DNA from: Brienomyrus brachyistius
Taxonomy: Eukaryota > Chordata > Actinopteri > Osteoglossiformes > Mormyridae
Direction of reading: 5' to 3'
Assembly: GCF_023856365.1 (NCBI RefSeq)
Contig: NC_064554.1
Location: 1,789,001 to 1,853,000, forward strand
DNA: 64,000 nucleotides
Positions 23,260-34,500 of the stretch are shown here, one piece after another (position 1 is the stretch's first letter; each line of letters starts with the position of its first letter). A model generated the notes under the pieces. That model was not told the origin of the DNA and searched no databases. It saw nothing but the letters and a program-made list of their open reading frames with translations. The position numbers were made by a program, and so were the translations under genes.

Positions 23260-23565
23260 GATCAAAAAGTGCGCTCTGGCACATGGAAACGCTCACTGTC
23301 TGTGTCACTGCATAGTCTAGACTGTCCCTGGGAGAGAAGATGATGTAGTTACTGCTATTAACGATGCTCCTTTGGTTGCCTGTATAAGATGGGCAATGTA
23401 GTATATGCAGAGATTTCTCTAATATACAGGCATATCCGCCCATCCTTCTCCCAGCTGCTTTTCCTGGTCAGGGTCACCGCAGGTCTACTACGACTTACTG
23501 ATTTTGTAAATGAATCCTACTATTTTAATTGTAATTTCTGAATAAAAAAGTAACCATGCCAAGTA

Positions 23566-24105
23566 GCTCCTACCAGACCTCTCTTTCCGAAGTCACTGGC
23601 TCTGTAACTTGTTCTGGGGGATCTCTGCCTATTGCTAAAACAGCTGACTGAAATGATCCCTCCAGTGTGCTTTGGGTCTGCCCTGGGGCCTCCATCCAGT
23701 GGGATATGCCTGGAACAGCCCGTTTGGGATCTTTATGAGATGCCAGAACCACTTCAGCTGACTGCTCTAGAACCACCAAACCGACTGATTGATCTCACAT
23801 TCCCTTTTATCGCTATTTATGAGCAGGATCTCAAGGTACCTAAACTGCTTCAGTCACAGCGAACTCTCATACCCCCTTACCTGAAAAGAGCCATCGACTC
23901 TTTTCAATGAGGGTACCATGGCCGATTTGGAGGTGCTGACTCTCATCATTGCTGCTTCACATTGAACAGATAATTTGCCTGCTGGAGGTCTGTGTTGGAT
24001 GAGGCCAAATGAAGGACACCATCTGAAATGAAGGACACCATATACCTTTGGCCACAGCTGTGCCCTGATATCCGGACCATGAAAGTTACAACGAGGAGTG
24101 GCAAT
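23566..24105 (-). mobile_element. RTE-type (Rex3-like) LINE remnant
   Basis: On the minus strand the reading frames give MVRISGHSCGQRYMV then SDGVLHLASSNTDLQQ, which resembles the reverse-transcriptase region around the FADD box of fish RTE/Rex3 elements. Further downstream, frames at 23570-23779 end EQVTEPVTSEREVW, like the C-terminal end of that ORF. The FADD catalytic box is lost (ISDG) and frames are broken. Family assignment is from memory of the motif order. Confidence 0.7.
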
Positions 24106-26043
24106 GATAGTCTCTTAAATACTTGATCATGGGCATAAATTACGGGGGGGGTTGTAACCCCCTCAATAATCAATTCCAGCTAATATGCATATAATAGTGC
24201 GTATTATGTCTCCCTCTAAATTGGGGAAGACCTCAACTCCTGCAATGTTCAAACCAAAGTTGTGACCTTGCACTCCATGCCCAACATGTCTTATTGATTT
24301 ATTTGAATCTATTTTATAGGAATTAAAAATGTTATTTGTTTTGGACACCTAATTATACATCCTTTATTATGAATCCTGAATAAATCTGAGACATAGATTT
24401 GAATGAGAGCTCCTTAGGAGATATTCTACAGCCTGACAGATACAAGCTAAAAATAAGTTTTCAACATATACGAAATACAATCGGTTTAAGTGCAACAGAC
24501 TGATAGAGGCGCTTGGCCTGTTCAGGAAGCTTATGTTATTTCAACAGTTGCCTTTGTGTTTCATCAGATCTCGCAGAACTGAAAATTGTAGTGCAGAATT
24601 ATCAGAGTAACATAATTTCTAATATTTCACTGTTAACCATATTTTGCCTTTGAGGTCAGCTTAAATGGTGCTTTCAGTTACATAACCTGGGCTGACTTTC
24701 TGAAGATTCAGGTTAAACGCTTTGTTACATCACTTACATGCTGACTAATAGATGAATAGATGAGTGGAGTTTCAGTTGATTAAGCATCAAGAGGTAGTAA
24801 TAGAGCCTGATAATGACTGAGCTCACGGTATAAATTGTGGATAAATTGTGCTGAAATGTTGGCATATTAATTTTGACATTCTCATTAAAAATCATATTTG
24901 TGTGCTGTGATCAGAATCGGCTTTATTTAGCTAAGTCTATTTATTGACTCTGATTCATACAGTAGACAAGATAAGACCATGGTCACAAGCAGTCCGGTTG
25001 ATATATACAATGTGGACATTGATGAATGTATAAAAAGTGCAGGAGTACATGTCAGGGGAAGCAGTCATGTCTATTAGCTAGTTAATTAGGGAGACCACTA
25101 TGACCACAGTGAGTAATACCTACGTGTAATACAAGTAGACACCTGCAGGGGGGGCGTGTTGACGGTGCCTGAGTACCTGCCCTTTCCCCGGAAGTTAAAA
25201 AAAAAAAAAAAAAAGAATCCCTCCCATTAATGGCATTGAGTGTCCTTTGGCAATGAATGTGATAGGACAGGCAAAGAATGGGGTGGCCATTAAACTGAAA
25301 CTAGGCTAAACTGGGAATGTGGGTTGGATTGAAATGTGGATCAATGCAGATGTGGGTCCGATGGTCTTTGGAAGGACAACCTCCACAACCCCTCACCTTG
25401 TACCAAGTCCCACTGCACACGCACACTTGACCCTCTTGTAGCAAATTAGTACTACAACCCACATGCTAAATAATGAAGCATTTGTTCCCTTTTCAACAAA
25501 AGTCTGACCAGTGTCACAAATGAGTGGTACCTACACTCCTCGTGTGACTGTTTTTATTTACTCAACACATTCATGGTTACATGCATTAAAGCCATTGACA
25601 TACTCATGACAGTAGCCCAAATGAATCATGGTATGCGTATTTTAATAGTTCCATTTCCACCTGTAATACAAAAGAAGGTTTCCTTGCCGAGCCTACCAGG
25701 AAATAGCGTGACATTTCTTAAATTTTGTGCAAAATGTTGGCAATTGATTCAAATGGCAGTTTTACCAGTAGGAGGGCTAATAGATCAAGAAACAACCATG
25801 ACACAAAATGTCCTTGGAAAGAATCACTTGACCTACATCAATTCAAAAAACTGAAATCCAGGTCCTGACCTCTTGCAGATAGATAGTAAAGAGCTCCTGA
25901 CCTGCCATCATCAACCCGAGAGACATCCAGCTCTGAGAAGAACCTGCCAGATGCAACAGTGAAGTCGCACTCCTGTAGTACTGACTTTCACAAACACCGA
26001 TACAATCACACACGCATTAAGGGGCGCAGAAGGTCCGGCCGCC

Positions 26044-27466
26044 ATGGGAGAGCCTGGCCTGTCGTCCCCGTCCGAGTCCCAGCTTCGGTCATCTCGCACC
26101 ACCTCTCTGTCCCTCTCCTTCCCTGCCCTGCGGGAGGGAAACAGAATGTGGGAACGAGCACCCCCCAAGCCTGGGGAACTTCCTAGCCCTTTGCCAACAA
26201 AGCGCACCCGTACCTACTCAGCGTGAGTACTTCACCGGCATTGCATGCTGCAGCGCATTTCTTGCACGTAATTGCATGGCTTTCAGTTGCAGGTCCTCCT
26301 TTTCCCCTTTGATGTAATTGCCCATAATGTACATGAGCTGTGTAGATCAGTGTTTCCCAACCCACTCCTCAGGCACTCCCAGATGGTCCATGTTTTTGCT
26401 CCCTCCCAGCTTCCTGCCAGATAGTCCAGATTTTTTGTGGACTGCCTGTAGGTCCCCATGGACCAGATTCGGAAGCACTGGTGTAGATTAAAGAGAGCCT
26501 GTGCACCTGCTATATGACGCCCTTTCTACAGGGGTGCCACTCCTCTCTTTGCAGCACGGTGAGGGCCAACAGGGGCCCTGTGTACAAAGGCGTCTGCAAG
26601 AACTTCTCCAGGTCACAAGGCCACGGTTTTATCATCCCCTCCCACGGTGGCGAGGACATCTTTGTCCATATATCTGAGTGAGTGTGAAAGGTCCTCCGTT
26701 CGTGATGTCACCCGTCTTAATTTGTTCTGATGGTGTTTGGTTCAGGTTCTACATTACTATCACCACACAGAGTACAAGTTCAGTGCTAATGAACTGCAGC
26801 TGACCAGACATGCAAGAATAGCATTATTTACAGAAAGTATGGTAATAATTTACAGTAAAGTGCAGGAGTGTAGAGCATGTACAAAAAACTAGAAAGGTAT
26901 ATAGGGTCTGCCATATATGGAAATATGTACAGATACTAGAAGTGCTGGAGAAAAAAAAAATCTAACATCTGCGCTAAGATGTACGAAATGTTATTTGTCG
27001 TGAACAGAAAGCAACAGTAAGTAAATGGATGAGCTAAAGAGCATTATAGACATATATACAAAATTCAGAATAAATAATACTGTGAACAGAATATTACGGC
27101 ATATGACCATAGGGGGAGTGGGAAGGGGCATATCAACGCCGGGGACTTGAAATCAGCAGAGTGACAGTCTTGGGGAAAAACCGGTAGGAGCCAGCTGGGG
27201 CTTGTTATTCTTGCTTAGGTGAATTACAAAAGAAATTTTTAAGGACAAATAAGGGGTTAAGGATCAGTTTGTTCCGCTATATTTCAGTGTCTTTTCTTCA
27301 CAGCATTGAGGGAGAGTATGTGCCAGCCGAGGGCGACGAGGTGACGTATAAGGTCTGCCCCATACCACCCAAGAACCAGAAGATCCAAGCTGTGGAGGTG
27401 GTCATCACCCACCTGAACCCGGGGACGAAGCATGAGACATGGTCTGGACAGATAATCAGCTCCTAG
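26044..27466 (+). CDS. CSDC2: Cold shock domain-containing protein C2
   Basis: CSDC2 (PIPPin) is an RNA-binding protein with a cold-shock domain, reported in brain and linked to binding of histone-variant mRNA 3' UTRs. Three coding exons: 26044-26222, 26555-26677, 27304-27466, with phases matching, giving 154 residues (human 153). The start ATG sits in a strong Kozak context (GCCGCCATGGG). Residues 1-60 are Ser/Pro-rich and end [15 protein letters not shown], the conserved linker. The cold-shock domain carries RNP1-like SQGHGFI and RNP2-like DIFVHIS. The C-terminus is [11 protein letters not shown]. Nothing looks broken. Any 5' non-coding exon is unplaced. Confidence 0.97.
26348..26480. mobile_element. 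Short hAT-like MITE, CAGTGTTTCCCAA family, copy 2, with TSD
   Basis: In CSDC2 intron 1. It starts CAGTGTTTCCCAACCCACTC and ends ATTCGGAAGCACTG. A perfect 8-base duplication, GTGTAGAT, flanks it at 26340-26347 and 26481-26488, the length hAT transposases make. The internal TTTTTGCTCCCTCCCAGC is shared with the other copies. Confidence 0.88.
26745..27200. repeat. Dispersed fish repeat remnant in CSDC2 intron 2
   Basis: The stretch from about GTGCAGGAGTGTAGAGCATG to CAGAGTGACAGTCTTGGGGA resembles a common fish retroelement-derived sequence that ends with a 'cctggggaagaaac'-like segment. No coding frame survives. It is recognised only by motif resemblance. Confidence 0.35.
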
Positions 27467-29599
27467 ACAGTGTCCTGGCCCTGTGCTGCTAATGGCAAGG
27501 AAATTGAAGGAAATTGGTGAAGTGTGAAATGACATCATAATGCGTCATAAAGCGGGGGGGGGGGGGAAGCAGAACTGCATTATGTGATTAAGTAGATTCA
27601 AAGAGGGCTGGAAAGAAGGTAAAATACAACATGGAGAGTGAATATGAAAACTGAACCCATGTGATACATGTTTTACTGTGAAAGGAAAATTAGGTCCCTT
27701 CCTGAATTACTAAATTGCAAAAACATCGTCACCTGTATTTATTTGTGTGTTCACGTTTATTTATTTGTTTGTTTACACTAACAAATGTGAAAGTGATCTT
27801 TAGTTTAGTTGTCTGCAATCTAGATATACTTGGGAAATGTAGTTTAAAAGACTGCCTACAGCGAGCACTGCCCCAAATGACTACAACTCCCTTGTCTTCA
27901 GTTTCAGACAATGCAGAATAGGCCATACTGGATTGCTATAATAATATTATGTTTTTATTCTTTTTAAATCACTGGAATTCAAAGGGTGTGAAGTGCTATT
28001 AGTTCCCATCTCATATCTTAATAGATTATAATAACTACAAATATTGTGAAATCATTTTCGAATGGAAACACTTTTAAACTGCTTAGACGGCATGTTTTCC
28101 CATATTTTATATTTTATGTCTTTGAACTGTCTGCGTTTTTTTGTACCTTCCATTCTGTCCTTAGTTCAAAGGTGATTTTCACTGGGAAGGAACACCATTG
28201 TGACTTCTTGAATGGGAGGCTATTTTTACCGTTAATTCAGAGTACCTTCTTTGGGTCAGTCCACTGTGATAGGTGGTGCATCATCATAACGAGAAATAAA
28301 TTTTTATTATTATGAGCTGAACTGGACTTTGCCAGCCTTTACTGTCCGTGTGTTCTTCTTTTGACATTGAGCCGGCCAAATTAGTTGCAAGAAACGAACT
28401 GATCATCAAGGAAGCCAGATTTTGGTAAAAGATCGGAGTGCCTTTGGATGAAATGCTTTCAGTTAATGACTGGAGAAAAAGAACCGCAGCAAAAATTGAG
28501 CACCAGATATACATTATTATTTCTATAAAGTATGAATATATTCCAAGCAATATTATTACTTTATATTTACACTTGTTCAAAGTTGTGGGGTTACAGTGGC
28601 TACTGCAGGCAGCACGGGCTACAAGGCAGGAGTACGATCCACCCTGGGTGGCATGCCAGTCCTTCACCAGGCAGATGTCCACACAAATCATCATTTACAC
28701 ACACCAGCTGTATGTCTGTTTACACCAATTAGTCTAACTATATTTTGGGAGAAAGCCAGTGGACCCATGAACACTGGCCTAACACAAAGATTCCACAAAA
28801 AACAAATTCCTGGACTTGATCTGTGAGATGTCAGACACATACCCTTTCAGCCCTATTCAGACAAATGTTGAAAATTCACCTTTAAGTGTTTTCATTGAAG
28901 AGTTCTGGAACATCACATGTGCTGCTGAATTTTGCTGAAATATGAACAACAGAAAGGACAATTGTGATTCAGGGTAGCTGGGGACCTTGAACAGTCTTTA
29001 ACGTTTATTCATTGTGCATGTCTTTTTCTCAAAGGGAGGACTGCTAAGAGACAATGCATGGTAAGACACTCACTGGCCAAATGTGAGTACTGCTACTTTA
29101 CAAAGCTAAAGACCTGAAATAACTTCATGGCTTTTGGGGTGGAAAGGATATCAGCGTAGGAGGAAAACAATGAATCTGTTGACACATAGAACATATCGAA
29201 GCTAAATATCCATCCATCCAAGCATCTTCCAGTTGCTTATTCTGGTTAAGCTATATAATATGGCTGCCTTTAGAAAATTAAAATGGGATTGAATGCATGA
29301 AATTCTGCTGCCTCTTGTGGTGAAGTAGGTGAAGTTTTTATACTATACACAAAGTACCACCCAACAGAAAGGTGGTCATTTTTTAAATATGATGTCTGGA
29401 ACACACAAATGATTTTTACTAAATGTGTTTCTCTGATTCAACATTACTGGCATTCACTCTGAACTTAGCAGTCCACAGTTTAACTAACAACCACTGGGTG
29501 AACAAAATGATACTGACATCAGTATGTAGGAAAGGTTCCCTTTTTATGGCAAGGCCATTTGCATAAGTCTCACAGAAAGCAGCAGAGGGGAGACCTAAA

Positions 29600-29722
29600 A
29601 TCCATCCGTCTAATTTCTGAAACGGCTTGTCCTATTCAGGGTCACGGAGGGTCCGGAGCTTATCCCAGAGGCTGAGGCTGCAGGGCAGGGAACAACCCAG
29701 GATGGGATGCCAACCCGGAGAC
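29600..29722 (-). repeat. Old SINE fragment, tail half
   Basis: CCATCCGTCTAATTTCTGAA, then GGGTCCGGAGCTTATCCCAG and GGCAGGGAACAACCCAGGAT, follow the order of the tail half of the tRNA-derived SINE family in this window. The head is absent. Confidence 0.65.
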
Positions 29723-29814
29723 CTAAAATATCTGACAATTTATATCATCTCTTACGAGTGATGGCCCTAGTTTCAGGAACATCTAACAATGTTTCAGGAA
29801 GAACGGTACCACTT

Positions 29815-29971
29815 TACAATAAGACTACCTTTATAAAGGGTTTATAATCAGTTTATTAATTAGGTCATAACACTTTGTAAATTATCTATAAACAATTATG
29901 AACTAAGTCTAACACATTTTTTATTAATGAGTTACTACTGTTTATATATGGAGTCACTGTAAAGTGGAACC
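29815..29971. mobile_element. MITE with GGTACCACTTTACA termini
   Basis: The left end GGTACCACTTTACAATAAG and the inverted right end GGTTCCACTTTACAGTGAC match. The AT-rich interior has TTATAAAGGGTTTATAATCA. This is a common type of fish non-autonomous DNA element, recognised by its ends. Confidence 0.7.
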
Positions 29972-31589
29972 AAAAAAAAAATTCCAAGCAGTAAGATGTA
30001 CCATCTCTAACGTCAAACGACATAAATAGTGATTCATATACCATAATCTCTGTTTGTACATACACCCAATATTAAGTGTTAAAAAAAACAATAGATTGCA
30101 AAGTACCCAAACATATTAACTAGCTGTTGTTTGTTGCAAACAATTGTGTGACATTTCAATTATTTTAATAAATCAAAAATACACTGCAAAGTTCTTTGGG
30201 ACCTGTATTACTGTATTATTTAAAATATGTATATAAAATGCTTAAAAACAGTAGTTCTCAGAGTAAATATTAGCTGCTGTATAGCAATACAAATATTGTA
30301 AGAAGGCCAAACGTGCAACGTGGGAACAGAAGCAGCTGCCTTGCTAATTGGGAACAAAACAAACAGCCTCGGGCTTAAAAAGTGTGATGATGTGAGACAA
30401 AGTGGTGGAAATAGATGTAATTTGGGCATCGACTTGTACAGTTCATACTTTATCATCTGTACTTCGGGCTAGGCTTAAAATACTCGGGCTGATCGGCCCT
30501 AATGACGGACATGGAAAGCACTAATCCTGTACTGAGGAATTGAAATAAGTAGTTAAACGGCGCTGTAAACACTGTATTTTATTAATTTCCCCCATTAGCC
30601 TTTATTTTTTAGTTTCTGCTGCTGCGGGACATTCGCCTTCCTTCGTTTTCAGCTCCAGGAACCTTCGTCTGTCTTATTTAATGGCGACTGCTGACGCCTT
30701 AATCCCTGCGCAGCCACGCTCGCTAATTCACGATGTCGTTCTTTTTTTAAATAGTCATTTATTTGTTCCCTCTTTCCCACGTTCATTTTAATTTTACATT
30801 AAACCAAATGCAGTATCTAAGAGAATTTGCTCGTAGAGATATCATTGCTCCTTCTGTTTTATTTCTTCTTACCTGCTTTCATACTCATTTACATAATCGT
30901 ACAAATGCGCTTCACTGTTGTACTACGCTAACTTTGTGTATGTAACCTGCATGTAGCCTTACTAATAAGGGTGTAAAACTATCCATCTTTATATTATTAA
31001 TGCACATTGCTCTTTCATGTGTGCATTATGCTTTATTTCAATTTCATTTTTAATCCTGATCCTTGTTCCTCAAAATTTCTCCTGCCTTCGGTTGTTCATT
31101 AACTAGTCGAAAGCATCAAAACAGGGCAATAAAATGAAACGCTCCTATTCCTCCTGCAAGAGAATAGACGAGATACCGTTTGTTTACTACTCGTCTACAG
31201 AGCTTACTCGATTTTCTTATGCGTTACAGCCTTTGCAACTCTGGATCTTTTTTTTAAGAACAGCGTATATCTGCCTTCTGGAAGGTAACAATTGTAAAGG
31301 GAAATGATAAATGAAATCAGGCAGATTTTGGTTGGAACATTTCTCATACATTTAACTTGAATGGCTAAAGTTTCGTGAAATTAAATTCATTTTCAAAACA
31401 ATTAATATTCGGCAGCTCTTAAAAACTTTAGTAACCTAATTATACCCATAACTAACATTTTATATTAATTTTTTATTTTTTTTACGTTATACTATACATC
31501 AATTTTTTTACGTTATATATACGTTGTATATTTGTTCGTTTTTTACAAGCATCAGCAGTAGCGGCAGTGAGCGGCGTCGCGCAGCGGAG

Positions 31590-34500
31590 ATGCCGGGCGC
31601 CGCCTGGTTTCTATGCCTCTTCGCTCCGGCGGCCTTCGGCAGGCAGCTCAATCTGCCTTGTCTCAACTCCACGTACATCCTCAACGTCGTGCTGCTGGAG
31701 GACGACGACGGCTCGCAGTGGAGTATGAAGGAGGTGGAATTAGCGGTGGATAGCGCCATCGAAAAAGACAAAGAACTAAACGCGGCAGCAGGTGACAACT
31801 CTTAGGCAGTCCAAAGAAATGTTTAAATCTGTTTATCTGGGTAGCAAGTGTACTTTGGTTTAGAACAAAAAACACAATTTAACATTAGAACATGTGCAAA
31901 TTAGGAGTAACACAATAAAATTAGTAATAATTTCTTCTGTTTTCTAAAAAGTTACTGATATCTAGTTGGATGGCTAGATGAACACTGCTTCAGTTCCCAA
32001 ACTTCTCCTCAGGGGCACCTCAGCCGTTCCATGATTTTGTTAAATTTCACCAACAGCTCAATTAATTAATTCAATGTATTGGTTTAAAAAGTCAGTGAGA
32101 GATTGACTAGCTGTGTGAGGTGTGCTAGTGGCCAAGTCAAAAAATACATGGCTGCACTGGACGGTCCCTGCAAATACTAGGATGATTTTAGCAGAGGTTC
32201 TGAAATGGCGAAGCTGACACACTTTGACAGGCATCATATCATAGTTTTACACCAACACGAGGATAATCTAAACATCATTTTCTTTGCCTGCCTAAGACTT
32301 TTGCACAGTACTGTGTATGTATATACACACACATATATATATATGCTCAGGAAAAAACACAATTTAACAGTAGAGCATTTGAAAATGAACAATAAAACAA
32401 TAAAAACTAAAAAGAATTTCTCCTGCTCTCCAAAAAGTAACTGATATCATGTATGATGGCTAGAAGATCACGGTTTCAGCTCCCAAACCTCTCCTCAAGG
32501 GTACCTCAGCCATTCCATGTATCCAATAAATGTCACCGCCAGCTCACTAAATTAATCAACTTTATTAAATTGCTGAATTATATATTGCTTATCAAAACAT
32601 GGTATGATAGTGGTCAAGTAAAAAAATACATGGATGTATAGGATGGTTGCAGAAAATACTATGGTGACTGTAGGAGAGGTTTTCAAATGGTTAGGCTTAC
32701 ATGTATAAGGTCTGCTTATCTGACATTAAACTGACAAACACAATACCATAGATTTAAAGCAACATAGTTTTAAAGGACCACTTAAACGTGTTTTTTTTTA
32801 ATTTTGCACACACACACACACACACACACACTTTTCATAGCACAATTGGAAAGGCAGGTACCAAATAAAATCAACATTTAACTGGACTAACCATCTCTTC
32901 TGTATGTACTTCTCTTAGGTCTGAATTTCAGTTTAACTGCTAACTATCGTGGATTCAACACCTCCCTGTACACACGCAAGGGGTGTCCCAGCAGTGCCTG
33001 CGGGGGCGTGGGCATATTAAAGGAGTTGATTGTGAGTATCAGTACCAATTATAGTAAGACCAGTTTCTAAATTGTGTTGTGCCGCTACATATGTGCCGCT
33101 ACAGTGTCATGTTCAGCAGCAGTACAATCCAAATCAGGGATCTTCCTACAATGCCTAGACGTCCATCTGTTCCATTTCGCTAACAGGCTAATTTCTGAAA
33201 TGCCAGTAATGTGTTAATGTGTGTGCATACATGCTCTGCATTGGGGGTGTAACCCAGAATTGTTCCCTATGTAACCTGGGATAGGATGGATGGATGGACA
33301 TAAGGCCAATCCAAAAAGTCAACAATGCAGAATTTGTCTAAATGTATTGTTCTTTGGTGTTTTGCGGAGACATTATTTGAGAAGCTGAGATGTCGGCAGC
33401 TGTAATTCCATATAAAGCATACCGTTTATGGAATCTTTTTGGCGTGTTTTTGCATATATCGGCCATCCATTGTACCGTGTGCTCCCATGTCTGCTGCAGA
33501 AACAAAACGAGGTTGGCTGTGCCATGCTGGGACCGTCCTGCACGTACGCCACCTTCCAGCTCACCGAGTGAGTCCTGCCATGCATCGCTCTCTCTCTCAC
33601 CTGTCGCCTCTATTGCCTTCCTCCCCCTGTCTTTTCCTCTCATCGTTCTCACTGACTTTTCTAGCCTCACTGCAATGTTTCCCTATCTGCCATTTGGAAA
33701 ACAGCCAAAAAGGGTAAAGTATTACTTGATTTAAGAATGTAAGAACAAGTATCAAAAAAGGGTTATATGAAGCTGTCTCATTTGAGAACAAGGAAACTTA
33801 CCAGAATCAGCTTCTTTCAAATTAAGAGCTCACACAGGCAACCTTTACACCTCAGCGCTGTCGTAAAATACCATAAATCCGCATATACGGCTGTTGATTT
33901 AACAGTATCATAGCACTTAGCCAAATCCATGCATAATTTATATTTATTTTCTACGCCTGTTTTCCCAACAGAACCAGTTAACGGGGGCATATCATGCTTT
34001 TCTGGTTTTCCAATTTCCTTTAGTGTGTTATGCAGTTTTATTTGTATGTAAATGCAAAGTGTTAAGGCCCAAAGTACACACCAGAAAAACCACTCATCAC
34101 TAACCTGCCTGAAACTCCTCATTGGAATTCCAGGCAGGTGGGCAGTGGTGGTGTAATGATTAGGAAAGTGCACTCGTGATTGAAAGATTGCAGGTTCGAA
34201 TCCCCGACCAGCAAGGCACCACTGAGGTACCCTGAGCACGGTACCACCCCAAGCACTGCTCCCCGGGCGCTGAATTAGCTGCCCCCTGCTATGTCACATT
34301 ATCACACATGGGTTAAATGCAGAGGATACATTATGTTGTTGTGCACTGTGTGGTGTGGTGTGTCAACAATGACAATTAATCACTAAATTCTAAATTCTAG
34401 CCCTTATATCAGTGACATGGTGAGGTCACTTCATGACACAATTATTGGAACAGAAAGTGTAGGGCAAGTGGACCAATCTGGCAAACTGACCAATCAGAGC

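Larger units (their letters stand above)
22201..26043. other. POLR3H-CSDC2 intergenic region
   Basis: No coding exon was recognised. It contains a GC-richer stretch with two CRE-like sites near 23.2 kb, an RTE-type LINE remnant on the minus strand (23566-24105), a poly-A run at about 25198-25214, and a repeat-like fragment near 24911-25060 starting ATCAGAATCGGCTTTATTTA. The CSDC2 promoter and any 5' non-coding exon should lie here. Confidence 0.5.
27467..31589. other. CSDC2 3' UTR candidate and CSDC2-GUCY2C intergenic region
   Basis: The CSDC2 transcript probably ends near the AATAAA at 28295-28300. From there to 31589 no coding exon is seen. The stretch contains an old SINE fragment (29600-29722), a MITE (29815-29971), a poly-G run at 27554 and AT-rich sequence. 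The GUCY2C promoter should lie just upstream of 31590; no clear TATA-box position can be assigned in the AT-rich run at 31440-31540. Confidence 0.5.

Noticed and set aside
23632..23910. Plus-strand ORF of 92 residues (LTALEPPNRLIDLTFPFIAI)
   Set aside because: It is the antisense of an RTE-type reverse-transcriptase remnant; the real coding sense is the minus strand.
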